This document shows, one piece after another, positions 9,501 through 17,505 of a stretch of 64,000 nt of DNA. Made by a program: the position numbers and the translations under genes. The stretch is from NCBI RefSeq assembly GCF_016900045.1, contig NZ_JACSNP010000003.1:62001-126000 (forward strand), written 5' to 3'. Source of the stretch: Fusobacterium mortiferum (GTDB taxonomy: Bacteria > Fusobacteriota > Fusobacteriia > Fusobacteriales > Fusobacteriaceae). Positions within the stretch are counted from its first letter, which is position 1. The number at the start of each line of letters is the position of its first letter. The notes beneath the pieces were generated by a model. That model worked only from the letters and a program-made list of their open reading frames with translations, ran no database searches and was not told where the DNA came from.

Positions 9501-10089
9501 TATCGATTAAGTTTTTAAATACTTCATAATCCATTACTTCTACTTTTTGAATTTCGTGAGAAGTTCTGAATCCATCAAAGAAGTGTAAGAAAGGTACTCT
9601 TGTTTTGATAGCTGCTAAGTGAGCTACTCCTGCAAGGTCCATAACTTCTTGAACTGAGTTTGTTGCTAACATAGCAAAACCAGTTTGTCTAGCTGCATAT
9701 ATATCTTGGTGATCTCCAAAGATAGATAGTGCTTGAGCTGATAATGCTCTAGCTGATACGTGTATTACTCCTGGTAATAATTCTCCAGCTATTTTATACA
9801 TGTTAGGTATCTTTAATAATAATCCTTGTGAAGCTGTATAAGTAGTAGTTAAAGCTCCTGCTTGTAAAGAACCGTGTACAGTTCCTGCTGCTCCAGCTTC
9901 TGATTGCATTTCTACAACTTTTACAGGTACTCCAAATATATTTTTCATTCCTTTTGAAGCCCATTCATCTGTGTACTCTGCCATTGGTGATGATGGAGTG
10001 ATAGGATAAATTCCAGCTACTTCAGTAAAGGCATATGATGCATATGCTGCAGCTTGGTTTCCATCCATTGTCTGCATTTTTTTAACCAT
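6514..10089 (-). CDS. nifJ: Pyruvate:ferredoxin (flavodoxin) oxidoreductase
   Basis: A 1191-residue single-chain PFOR that oxidises pyruvate with CoA to acetyl-CoA, CO2 and reduced ferredoxin or flavodoxin. Seen in order: the pyruvate-binding N-terminal domain (YPITPSSPMAEY), the CoA domain, two 4Fe-4S ferredoxin motifs (CIQCNQCSYVCP and CTGCGSCANVCP, residues about 695-760) and the TPP domain. The TPP domain has GACPGCGETPY, the ATGCSS cysteine and the GDGWAYDIGYGG motif. The length is typical. An odd Cys cluster, CCSCGCGH at residues 634-641, sits in the linker before the ferredoxin domain. The gene has AGGAGG, its own strong promoter and a terminator. It follows pta-ackA in the same direction, so the whole pyruvate-to-acetate route is encoded here. 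Confidence 0.98.
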   Translation of the reverse strand: MVKKMQTMDGNQAAAYASYAFTEVAGIYPITPSSPMAEYTDEWASKGMKNIFGVPVKVVEMQSEAGAAGTVHGSLQAGALTTTYTASQGLLLKIPNMYKIAGELLPGVIHVSARALSAQALSIFGDHQDIYAARQTGFAMLATNSVQEVMDLAGVAHLAAIKTRVPFLHFFDGFRTSHEIQKVEVMDYEVFKNLIDMEAVQAFRERALNPEHPVTRGTAENDDIYFQTREAQNKFYDAVPDVVAHYMAEISKVTGRDYKPFNYYGAPDAERIIIAMGSICPISEETIDYLNAKGEKVGILSVHLYRPFSAKYFFDVFPSTVKKIAVLDRTKEPGSQGEPLLLDIQSLFYGRENAPVIIGGRYGLSSKDTTPAHVIAVFDNLKLDQPKDRFTVGIVDDVTFTSLEVGAPVTVTGDDVKECLFFGLGADGTVGANKNSIKIIGDKTDLYAQGYFAYDSKKSGGVTRSHLRFGKSPIKASYLISNPHFVACSVPAYLHQYDMTSGIRKGGSLLVNCIWDAEEAVNQIPNKVKRDLAKNGARLFIINATKLAEEIGLGQRTNTIMQAAFFKLADIIPFEEAQQYMKDYAKKSYAKKGDDIVQMNYKAIDKGAEGLIEVPVDPAWANLPVEELKAAEECCSCGCGHEKSKTELFVERIAKPINAIKGYDLPVSAFNGYEDGTFENGTTAYEKRGIAVHVPEWKAENCIQCNQCSYVCPHAVIRPFLMTEEEKAASPVELTTIKPVGKGLEGLQYRMQVSTLDCTGCGSCANVCPAKEKALVMVSIGQSLENKEDKKADYLFNKVEYRSDLMSKDTVKGSQFSQPLFEFHGACPGCGETPYLKAITQLFGERMMIANATGCSSIYSGSAPSTPYTTNKDGHGPSWGSSLFEDNAEYGMGMHVAVETLRDRLQNIMEENMDKVPAEVAELFKEWIENRSFAAKSREVSDKIIAALEGKDCEVCKEILSLKQYLAKKSQWIFGGDGWAYDIGYGGVDHVLASKEDVNIVVLDTEVYSNTGGQASKSTPTGAIAKFAAAGKAVKKKDLAAIAMSYGHIYVAQVSMGANQQQYLKALKEAEAHNGPSLIIAYAPCINHGLKKGMAKVQNEMKMATECGYWPIFRYNPALEAEGKNPLQIDCKEPNWDKYEEYLLGEVRYATLSKSNPTEAKELYERNKAEAQRRWRQYNRLAAMDFSTEKK

Positions 10090-10148
10090 TACAATTCCTC
10101 CTATAAAATCTTTTATGAAAGTATTTTTTTAATTTACTTCTATATACT

Positions 10149-10176
10149 ATTTTAAATCATATTTAAAATTTGTCAA
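10149..10176 (-). promoter_or_regulatory. nifJ promoter
   Basis: The minus strand shows a consensus TTGACA, a 16-base spacer and TAAAAT, about 60 bases upstream of the nifJ ATG in the ackA-nifJ gap. A consensus -35 fits a highly expressed catabolic gene. Confidence 0.75.
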
Positions 10177-10215
10177 TAATTATTTAAAAATTTTTTATAA
10201 AATTTTTCTACTTTA

Positions 10216-11418
10216 TTATTTTCCAGTTACAATTCTATATGTATCTCTAGCAATTACTAACTCTTCGTTTGTAGGTATTTTATAAACTAATACTGTAGAA
10301 TCATCAGTTGATAATTTTACATTTCCTTTCTTTCTAACTGAGTTAACTTCTTTATCTATTTTAGCTCCTATAAATCCTAAGCTTTCAATAACTCTCTCTC
10401 TTATTCCAGAAGCATTTTCTCCAATTCCTCCTGCAAAACAGATAGCGTCTACTCCACCCATTACTGCTGCATAAGCTCCTATATAAGATTTGATTCTATA
10501 GATAAACATATCCTCTGCTAATTTAGCTCTTGCATCTCCTTCATCTACTGCATTTTCCATATCTCTACAGTCAGATGATTTTCCAAATACTCCTAAGATT
10601 CCAGATTCTTTATTTAATCTGTTATCCATTTCTCTATCAGTTAATCCTCTTTTATTTTTTATAAATAATACAGCTGCTGGATCTATATCTCCACATCTAG
10701 TTCCCATCATTAATCCTTGTAATGGAGTTAATCCCATTGATGTATCTACTGATTTACCATCCATTACTGCAGATACAGATGCTCCGTTTCCTAAGTGACA
10801 AACTATTATTTTTGAGTGCTCTGGATTTCCCATAATCTCTCTCATTGTTTCTGAAACATATAAGTGAGATGTTCCGTGGAATCCATATTTTCTTACTTTT
10901 AATTCTGTATAATCTTCATATGGTAATGCATACATGAATGCTTCAGCTGGCATTGTTTGGTGGAAAGCAGTATCAAATACAGCTACATTTGGTTTCCCAG
11001 GCATTAATGACATACAAGTTCTAACTCCCATTAAGTTAGCTGGATTATGTAAAGGAGCTAATTCATTGTTAGCTTCTATAGCTTTCATAACTTCATCTGT
11101 TATTAATACAGATTTAGCAAATGTTTCTCCTCCATGTACTACTCTATGTCCTATTGCTTCTACTTCTTCTACTGAAGCTATTACTCCATTTTCTTTATCA
11201 GTTATTGCATTGATAACTAATTCTAAAGCTTCTTTATGAGTTGGCATTGGTTTCTCAACTTTTATTTCATAATCTCTAGCTGGAACCTCATATTCCATTT
11301 TAGAACCTTCAATTCCTATTCTTTCACATAATCCTTTTGCATAAACTTCTCTTGTTTCTGGATTCATTAATTGATATTTTAATGATGAGCTTCCACAGTT
11401 AATTACTAAAACTTTCAT
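10216..11418 (-). CDS. ackA: Acetate kinase
   Basis: A 400-residue acetate kinase converting acetyl phosphate and ADP to acetate and ATP. Diagnostic segments are the start MKVLVINCGSSSLKYQL (first ASKHA phosphate-binding motif), VFDTAFHQTMP, YGFHGTSH, CHLGNGASV and CFAGGIGENA. The length matches the family. It lies 50 bases downstream of pta and upstream of nifJ on the same strand. Pta and AckA therefore probably share a transcript for substrate-level phosphorylation. Confidence 0.98.
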   Translation of the reverse strand: MKVLVINCGSSSLKYQLMNPETREVYAKGLCERIGIEGSKMEYEVPARDYEIKVEKPMPTHKEALELVINAITDKENGVIASVEEVEAIGHRVVHGGETFAKSVLITDEVMKAIEANNELAPLHNPANLMGVRTCMSLMPGKPNVAVFDTAFHQTMPAEAFMYALPYEDYTELKVRKYGFHGTSHLYVSETMREIMGNPEHSKIIVCHLGNGASVSAVMDGKSVDTSMGLTPLQGLMMGTRCGDIDPAAVLFIKNKRGLTDREMDNRLNKESGILGVFGKSSDCRDMENAVDEGDARAKLAEDMFIYRIKSYIGAYAAVMGGVDAICFAGGIGENASGIRERVIESLGFIGAKIDKEVNSVRKKGNVKLSTDDSTVLVYKIPTNEELVIARDTYRIVTGK

Positions 11419-11468
11419 TCTTTATCTCCTTAAAATAATTATTTATTATATTTTTTAAATAGCTTTTA

Positions 11469-12467
11469 TTACTCTGCTGCTTGTACTGCAGTAATTGCTA
11501 CTAAGTTAACTATATCGTCTACTGAACATCCTCTTGATAGGTCATTTATTGGTGCTGCAAGTCCTTGGATTATTGGTCCGTATGCATTTGCACCAGCTAA
11601 TCTTTGTACTAATTTATATCCTATATTTCCTGCTGCTAAGTTAGGGAATATTAAAATATTTGCACTTCCTGCAACTTGAGAGTTAGGGCATTTTTTCATT
11701 GCTACAGATTTCACTATAGCTGCGTCTGCTTGAACTTCAGCTTCATATTGGAAATTTACCTTTCTTTCATCTAAGATTTTTCCAGCTTCTATTACAACAT
11801 CTATATCTGGATGACTAGCTGATCCTTTTGTTGAGAAAGTCATTAATGCTACTTTTCCTTGCATTCCAACTACGTTTTCTGCCGTAATAACTGATGCTTC
11901 AGCTATATCTGCTAGTTGTTCTGCAGTAGGAACTGGTATTACTGAACAATCTCCAAATAATAATACGTCTCCATAAGTTTCTTGTCTTTCTGTTAATTCC
12001 ATAACAAATACAGAAGATACAGTTTTTATTCCAGGTCTAGTTCCTATTACTTGTAGTCCTGCTCTTAAAACATCTGCTGTAGGTGAGTCAGATCCAGATA
12101 CCATTGCATCAGCATCTCCCATCTTTACCATCATAGCACCAAAGAAGTTTGGATCATTTAGTAAGATCTCTCTTGCTTTTTCTACTGTCATACCTTTTTT
12201 AGCTCTTAATTCAGCTAATTTTTCAGCATAAGCCTCTAATTTAGAAGAATTTTTTACTTCTACTATTTCTACTCCTTTTAAACTAAGACCTAAGTCATTT
12301 GCTACTCTTTCCATTTCTTCTTTGTTTCCTATAACTATTGGTCTAGCTATACCTAATTCAACTACTTTAGCTGCAGCTGTTACTACTCTTTCATCAGTTC
12401 CTTCTGGTAAAACAACTGATCTGTTAACTTCTCTTGCTTTTTCTCTAATTTTAACTAAAAAACTCAA
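11469..12467 (-). CDS. pta: Phosphate acetyltransferase
   Basis: Pta converts acetyl-CoA and phosphate to acetyl phosphate, the substrate of AckA downstream. It is the short single-domain form of about 330 residues, with VSGSDSPTADVLRAGLQ, LLFGDCSVIPVPTAEQLADI and NILIFPNLAAGNIGYKL as family motifs. I place the start at a TTG codon (MSFLVKIREKARE). The ribosome site AAGGAAG ends 8 bases before it. The GTG three codons earlier directly abuts that site and is too close. The gene would end in a short gap before ackA. Confidence 0.95.
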   Translation of the reverse strand: MSFLVKIREKAREVNRSVVLPEGTDERVVTAAAKVVELGIARPIVIGNKEEMERVANDLGLSLKGVEIVEVKNSSKLEAYAEKLAELRAKKGMTVEKAREILLNDPNFFGAMMVKMGDADAMVSGSDSPTADVLRAGLQVIGTRPGIKTVSSVFVMELTERQETYGDVLLFGDCSVIPVPTAEQLADIAEASVITAENVVGMQGKVALMTFSTKGSASHPDIDVVIEAGKILDERKVNFQYEAEVQADAAIVKSVAMKKCPNSQVAGSANILIFPNLAAGNIGYKLVQRLAGANAYGPIIQGLAAPINDLSRGCSVDDIVNLVAITAVQAAE

Positions 12468-12522
12468 AACTCTCACTTCCTTAAATAATATTTTATCTTA
12501 ATTTTTTATATATATCATTAAT

Positions 12523-12575
12523 AACAACTTTGTTGTTGTTAAGTATATACTAACAAATTTTAAGTATAATTACAA
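12523..12575 (-). promoter_or_regulatory. Candidate pta promoter with a dyad at the start site
   Basis: On the minus strand TTGTAA, a 17-base spacer and TAGTAT (12547-12575) form a plausible promoter. Just downstream, near the expected transcription start, is a perfect dyad AACAAC-TTT-GTTGTT as read on the plus strand (12523-12537). It could be an operator or a small 5' hairpin in the pta-ackA message. This is a weak-to-moderate call. Nothing else is evident in the 146-base gap to ftsY. Confidence 0.4.
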
Positions 12576-12613
12576 TTATTTTTTTAAAAAATTTACAAAA
12601 TAAATATTTTACA

Positions 12614-13783
12614 CTAATCAAATATAGCTTGTATATATTCTTTTGCATCAAATTTTCTTAAATCTTCTATCTTTTCACCGACTCCAATAAATTTTATAGG
12701 TTTTTTCAACTCTTCAGATATACTAAATACTATACCACCTTTAGCAGTTCCATCAAGTTTAGTAATAATAAATCCCGTTAAATCAGTAACTTCATTGAAT
12801 ACCTTTGCTTGTGACAAAGCGTTTTGACCAGTAGTTCCATCTATAACTAAAATTGATTCATACTTCTGATCTCCTAATTTTTTCTTAATAATATTATGTA
12901 TCTTTTCTAACTCTTTCATTAAATTATTTTTATTGTGTAATCTTCCAGCAGTATCAATAATAGCAATATCAGCTTTACGAGCTTGAGCTGCTTCCAATGT
13001 ATCAAAAACAACTGCTCCTGGATCTGAACCTTGAGTACTTTTCACTATTTCGGCTCCCGATCTATTAGCCCATTCCTCTAACTGTTCTATAGCCGCTGCT
13101 CTAAAAGTATCCCCTGCTCCTAAGATAACTTTTTTACCCTCTTTTACATACTTAGAAGCTAATTTTCCTATAGTAGTAGTCTTTCCAACACCATTTACAC
13201 CTACAACTAAAATAACATTTAATTTTCCATCTTCTATATAAATTTCATTATTTTCTTTAATCAGAAATCCTTCCATTACCTCTTTTAATACTGGATAAAC
13301 CTCTTTAGGATCTTTAATTCCCCTCTTTTTAACCTCTTTTTCAAGGGCAGCAACTATTTTTATTGTCATATCCATTCCTATATCAGATTGAACTAAGATA
13401 TCCTCTAACTCCTCATACATCTCAGCATCTATTACATTTCTTCCTAAGATAAATGACTTTAATGTTCCAAATAACCCTTCCCTTGATTTAAAAAGTTTTT
13501 CTTTTAAAGAGGTAAAAAAACCTTTTTTTTCTTTTTTTACTTCTTTATATTCTTCAGCTTCCTCTTTTTGCTTTTCAATTATCTTTGTCTCTAGTGTATC
13601 TATTTTTTCACTTTCAACATCCTTTATTTCAATTTTTTCTTCTAATTCTATATCTTTTTTTTCATTAATGCTTTCTTTTTCATTTTTTTTATTTAAAATT
13701 TCATCAATTTCTACTTCAGCAACTTTAAAACTTTCCTTTTCTTCCTCTTTCTTTTTCCCAAACAGTTTGCTAAAAAAACCCAT
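12614..13783 (-). CDS. ftsY: Signal recognition particle receptor FtsY
   Basis: A 389-residue SRP receptor GTPase that docks ribosome-SRP complexes at the membrane. It has a charged Lys/Glu-rich N-terminal A region (residues 1-90), the four-helix N domain, and the G domain. The G domain shows GVNGVGKTTTIGKLA (near 196), the DTAGR switch and TKLDGTAKGG, ending with the typical IGVGEKIEDLRKFD. A GGAGG site precedes the ATG. It is transcribed in the same direction as, but probably separately from, the flavoprotein upstream, which ends in its own terminator. Confidence 0.97.
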   Translation of the reverse strand: MGFFSKLFGKKKEEEKESFKVAEVEIDEILNKKNEKESINEKKDIELEEKIEIKDVESEKIDTLETKIIEKQKEEAEEYKEVKKEKKGFFTSLKEKLFKSREGLFGTLKSFILGRNVIDAEMYEELEDILVQSDIGMDMTIKIVAALEKEVKKRGIKDPKEVYPVLKEVMEGFLIKENNEIYIEDGKLNVILVVGVNGVGKTTTIGKLASKYVKEGKKVILGAGDTFRAAAIEQLEEWANRSGAEIVKSTQGSDPGAVVFDTLEAAQARKADIAIIDTAGRLHNKNNLMKELEKIHNIIKKKLGDQKYESILVIDGTTGQNALSQAKVFNEVTDLTGFIITKLDGTAKGGIVFSISEELKKPIKFIGVGEKIEDLRKFDAKEYIQAIFD

Positions 13784-13853
13784 TTTTATCCTCCTATTTT
13801 TCTTATCAATTAGATTTTACCACAATTTTTTCTTTTTTTCAATTCAAAGCTAT

Positions 13854-13902
13854 AAAAAATGGTGTTTTTTTCTCCACAAAATGAAAAACAAAACACCATT
13901 TT
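13854..13902 (-). terminator. Terminator at the end of the uvrB-to-flavoprotein gene run
   Basis: AAAATGGTGTTTT and AAAACACCATTTT pair perfectly over 13 bases with a 21-base loop. On the minus strand the stem is followed by TTTATA. It closes the long co-directional run and insulates ftsY. Confidence 0.85.
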
Positions 13903-13906
13903 AAGA

Positions 13907-15295
13907 TTATTTATTTAAAATATCTCTAACTGCCAACATTCCCATTACCGCTGCTATATTTAATCCACTACCATAACCTGAACTATCTCCTACTGCATAT
14001 AACCCCTTCATAGAAGTTTCCATATGCTCATTTATCTCTAATCTAGTACTTCTAAATTTAATTTCTGGGAAATAAAGAAGTAAATCTCTAGAAGCAAATC
14101 CTGGTGTTATTTTATCCAATACTTCTATAAATTCCATTATGTTATCCAATAATCTTTGAGGACAAGCAAGAGCTATATCTCCAGCTACATAATCTTCAGT
14201 TGTTGGAACAATATTTAATCTCTCTAATCTCTCTTCTGTAGATCTTCTTCCCTCTTTCAGATCAGCATATGATTGAACTAAAAGTTTTCCACCTGTAAGC
14301 ATTGATGATATCTTAGCTATTGCTGTAGCATATTCAAAAGGTTGATTAAATGGTTCTGTAAATTTTTTAGTACATAGTAAAGCTAAGTTAGTATTTGTTG
14401 ATTTTCTATCCTTATATGCATGTCCATTTGCTAATATGAAATCATCATATTTTTCAGCAGCAATAAATCCACTTGGATTACTACAGAAAGTTCTCATCTT
14501 ATCTCTATAGTTTCTTGAATAGTATATCATCTTAGCTTCATAGAAGTTTTCGTTTATCTCTTTCATAATAATATCTGGTATCTCTGCTCTAACTCCTATA
14601 TCTATAGCTCCATTTTCATATTTTATATTATGTTTTTGGCAAAGCTCCATCATTTTTTTAGCACCACTTCTACCCATTCCAGCTACTATATTATCAGAAT
14701 AATACTCTTCAGTTTCACCTTTGTGTGTAACTATTACTCCTTTTACCTGATTATCCTCTACAATTAAACTTTCAATCTCTCTTTCTGTTTTAAATTCAAC
14801 CCCTTTTTCTAAAAGATAATCTATTAATTGACTATATAATTTTCTTGAACCATCAGTTCCTAAATGCATCGTTGGAGTATCAACTAGTTGAACTCCATTT
14901 TCAATACAACTTTTCTTAATTCTTTCCATTGTTGGATTATATTTTAACCCTGTAGGCTCTTCATTAAAACCAAATTTTCTATAAACTTCAACTACATCCT
15001 TTATAGTGTCGTTTACTAATTTTTTTCCAGCTACTGTATGAACGTCTCCTCCAACTCTATAATCCATGTTAAATTTAGAATCTGAAAAAGCTCCAGCTCC
15101 ACTAACTCCATATATTATAGAACAAATTGGACAGTTTACACATTTTCCTAATTTTTCTTTAGGGCAAACTCTTTGCTTTAACATCCTTCCCTTATCTATT
15201 ATTAGTATTTTTAGATCCTCTTTCTTTTCTATTGCTTCATAAGCTCCAAAAATACCAGCTTGTCCGCCACCTAAAAAAATAATATCGTACTTCAT
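13907..15295 (-). CDS. FAD-dependent dehydrogenase-like flavoprotein (COG2509 type)
   Basis: A 462-residue protein with an N-terminal dinucleotide-binding motif FLGGGQAGIFGAYEA. Near residue 43 is a Cys-rich segment, CPKEKLGKCVNCPICSI, resembling a metal or Fe-S site. The C-terminal FAD-contacting segment is GLYAVGDSSGYGSG. This matches the uncharacterised family of FAD-dependent dehydrogenases (COG2509); the substrate is unknown. The sequence GVSGAGAFSDSKFN after the cysteines is characteristic of that family. It follows the pilin-like gene with a 36-base gap. Functional naming beyond 'flavoprotein' would be guesswork. Confidence 0.8.
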   Translation of the reverse strand: MKYDIIFLGGGQAGIFGAYEAIEKKEDLKILIIDKGRMLKQRVCPKEKLGKCVNCPICSIIYGVSGAGAFSDSKFNMDYRVGGDVHTVAGKKLVNDTIKDVVEVYRKFGFNEEPTGLKYNPTMERIKKSCIENGVQLVDTPTMHLGTDGSRKLYSQLIDYLLEKGVEFKTEREIESLIVEDNQVKGVIVTHKGETEEYYSDNIVAGMGRSGAKKMMELCQKHNIKYENGAIDIGVRAEIPDIIMKEINENFYEAKMIYYSRNYRDKMRTFCSNPSGFIAAEKYDDFILANGHAYKDRKSTNTNLALLCTKKFTEPFNQPFEYATAIAKISSMLTGGKLLVQSYADLKEGRRSTEERLERLNIVPTTEDYVAGDIALACPQRLLDNIMEFIEVLDKITPGFASRDLLLYFPEIKFRSTRLEINEHMETSMKGLYAVGDSSGYGSGLNIAAVMGMLAVRDILNK

Positions 15296-15331
15296 ACTTA
15301 CTTTCCTTTCTATTTTCCTTATATATTTATA

Positions 15332-15817
15332 TTAATATTCACACCAGTTAATTCCTTGAGAATAAACGTTATATGGAAGATTGGCATGAATTTCTCCTGT
15401 TTTTCCAGAAAAGTCATAGTTCCATCCACCATTATTATTCCCTTTTGTAAATTCTGATGTGTCATATACTATATTGCTTGCTGCACTTACTTCACTTCCA
15501 GAGGTTTTAGGAATAGAGTTATGTCCATAAATTTTAGCAAAAGATATTACTTTCCCTTTATCATCTTTATAATCTAAAAGTTGTAAATTATCCTTTACTC
15601 CCTCTTTTGATAAATCAGGATAACTTTGAGTCAATTGATAATATTTCTCTAAAGCTGCTCTTAATTCTACTAAATTATTTAATGTTTCTTCTGCTTTTCT
15701 TACCTCTTTTAAATCCTTTACATTATAACTTCCTAAAACAATAACAGCAATTATAACAATTATTGAAAAAAAACCTACAATAATCTTTTCTTTAAACTCT
15801 TTTATAATCTTAGTCAT
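15332..15817 (-). CDS. Pilin/pseudopilin-like membrane-anchored protein
   Basis: A protein of about 161 residues starting MTKIIKEFKEK. I prefer this start, one base after the yqeH stop, to an in-frame upstream start inside yqeH. One N-terminal hydrophobic helix (IIVGFFSIIVIIAVIVLGSY) leads into an amphipathic helix (LVELRAALEKYYQ) and SYPDL. The C-terminal part has GGWNYDFSGKTGEIHANLP. This layout resembles type II pseudopilins and minor type IV pilins. However, the prepilin peptidase signature (G followed by FTLIE) is not recognisable, so processing is uncertain. No other pilus or secretion gene is adjacent. Confidence 0.6.
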   Translation of the reverse strand: MTKIIKEFKEKIIVGFFSIIVIIAVIVLGSYNVKDLKEVRKAEETLNNLVELRAALEKYYQLTQSYPDLSKEGVKDNLQLLDYKDDKGKVISFAKIYGHNSIPKTSGSEVSAASNIVYDTSEFTKGNNNGGWNYDFSGKTGEIHANLPYNVYSQGINWCEY

Positions 15818-15818
15818 A

Positions 15819-16934
15819 CTATCTTCTTGGCTTGATAAAAGCATCTCTTATAACTATACCAGCTTCTTTTGGTGCTGTTATCTCTATATCTAAAGGTCCT
15901 CTTTTTACAGATATCCATCCAAGTCCTTTAAATACAAGCTCTTCTCCTGTTTTTACTGTAATTTTATGTTTTACTTTTTCTAAACTTCTGTATCTATCTC
16001 TACACTCTTCACAAGGTGGTGTCAATAAATCTCCTCTATCTGCCTTTAAAAGCTCTTTTAACTTCTCTTCATTTGTTTCATGAAAAGTTACATCTTTAGC
16101 TGCATATAATGAGAAAATTGGTTTTGTCTCATCATTATTTAAAACCTTAAACCATAATAATTCACCAATAATTAAAGCTCTTCCCTTTGACATTTTAAAA
16201 GTTTTTCTAGATATCTCATTTGCAGGTATCATCTTTAAGTTACAATTTTCACAAACTAAATCTGATATTCTTCCTTCTGGAATTAATCCAGGAGTGTCAA
16301 TCAATGTTATCTTAGTATGAGGAATTTGATTTCTTACACTTTTTAATGTTGTTCCAGGATATTTAGAAACTGTTACTTTTTTTAATCCAAGTAATCTATT
16401 TACAATACTTGATTTTCCAACATTTGTTACTCCCAAAACTAAGGCTTCTACCCCTTCTGGATAAAAATGCTTTATTTTCTTAAATATTCCATTTATTCCA
16501 TATCCATTTTTACTACTTACTATAGCTATATCTAATGGAGCTATTCCTTCTTCTGCTAATCTTGTTTTTACCCAATTTGCAACCTCTGAAGGATGTTTCT
16601 CATCTGGAATAAGATCTAACTTATTAATTACAACTATTGAATCCATTTCTCTTAAAACATCTAATATCTCATCGTCAAATGATCCTTCAAAATCAATAAT
16701 ATCAAATACAGCTATTGCAACTTGTGCATTATTCATTTCCTCTTGTACTACTCTTCTATAGTCATCTCTAGTAAGTCTTACAGGCATATACTTCCCATAA
16801 TTTTTTATTTTAAAACATCTTTGACAATAATGCTCTCCAGCTTCTTCTAACTTTGCTGCTGGAAGATATCCATTTTTCTCTGGGTAATCACTTTGTAATT
16901 CTATTCCACACCCTATACAAATTTTCTTACTCAT
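15819..16934 (-). CDS. yqeH: Ribosome biogenesis GTPase YqeH
   Basis: A 371-residue circularly permuted GTPase. It begins with a zinc finger (CIGCGIE...CQRC, residues 6-40), then G4 (INKLDLI), then the P-loop G1 (GVTNVGKSSIVNRL), then G3 (DTPG) and a treble-clef-like CENC/CEEC region. YqeH is needed for 30S subunit assembly in Bacillus and is conserved in chloroplasts. It occupies the position directly downstream of hslV where hslU normally lies. The gap to hslV is 17 bases, so co-transcription is likely. Confidence 0.95.
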   Translation of the reverse strand: MSKKICIGCGIELQSDYPEKNGYLPAAKLEEAGEHYCQRCFKIKNYGKYMPVRLTRDDYRRVVQEEMNNAQVAIAVFDIIDFEGSFDDEILDVLREMDSIVVINKLDLIPDEKHPSEVANWVKTRLAEEGIAPLDIAIVSSKNGYGINGIFKKIKHFYPEGVEALVLGVTNVGKSSIVNRLLGLKKVTVSKYPGTTLKSVRNQIPHTKITLIDTPGLIPEGRISDLVCENCNLKMIPANEISRKTFKMSKGRALIIGELLWFKVLNNDETKPIFSLYAAKDVTFHETNEEKLKELLKADRGDLLTPPCEECRDRYRSLEKVKHKITVKTGEELVFKGLGWISVKRGPLDIEITAPKEAGIVIRDAFIKPRR

Positions 16935-16951
16935 AGCATCTTCTCCTCTAT

Positions 16952-17482
16952 TTAAATTACATCATAAGTAATATTTGAATTTGTGTAAATACACATTTCT
17001 CCAGCAATAGCCATAGCACCAATTGCTATCTCCTCAACAGGCATCTCTTTTCCATATAAAATCATTGCCCTCGCAGCTGCATAGGCATAGCTTCCACCAC
17101 TTCCTATAGCTGCAACATCTCCATCCGGCTCTATTACATCTCCATTTCCTGAAAGAACTAAAATTGTATTTTTATCTGCTACTATTAACATAGCATCTAA
17201 AACTCTTAATGCTTTATCATTTCTCCATTCTTTAGCTAGTTCTACTGCTGACTTTTTCAGATTTCCACCAAATTCATCTAATTTACTTTCAAATTTATCC
17301 ATAAGAGCAAAAGCATCAGCTGCTGTTCCTGCAAATCCAGCCATTATCTCATACTTTTCTATTTTTCTTATCTTTTTAGCATTGCTTTTAAATACTACTT
17401 CTCCGAAAGTCACTTGACCATCTCCAGCCATAGCAACTCTTCCGTCTTTCTTTACAGCAACTATAGTAGTAGCTTTTATCAT
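16952..17482 (-). CDS. hslV: ATP-dependent protease proteolytic subunit HslV (ClpQ)
   Basis: A 176-residue threonine protease of the HslUV complex. The sequence [10 protein letters not shown] places the catalytic Thr at residue 5 after a four-residue leader, as in Bacillus ClpQ. GDGQVTFG and the [13 protein letters not shown] segment are conserved. The unfoldase partner HslU (ClpY) is not next to it or anywhere in the window; the downstream gene is yqeH. The upstream neighbours dprA-topA-trmFO-xerC match the Firmicutes order. Whether HslU is encoded elsewhere cannot be seen. Confidence 0.95.
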   Translation of the reverse strand: MIKATTIVAVKKDGRVAMAGDGQVTFGEVVFKSNAKKIRKIEKYEIMAGFAGTAADAFALMDKFESKLDEFGGNLKKSAVELAKEWRNDKALRVLDAMLIVADKNTILVLSGNGDVIEPDGDVAAIGSGGSYAYAAARAMILYGKEMPVEEIAIGAMAIAGEMCIYTNSNITYDVI

Positions 17483-17505
17483 ATCTCTCTCCTCATTGCT
17501 TTATA

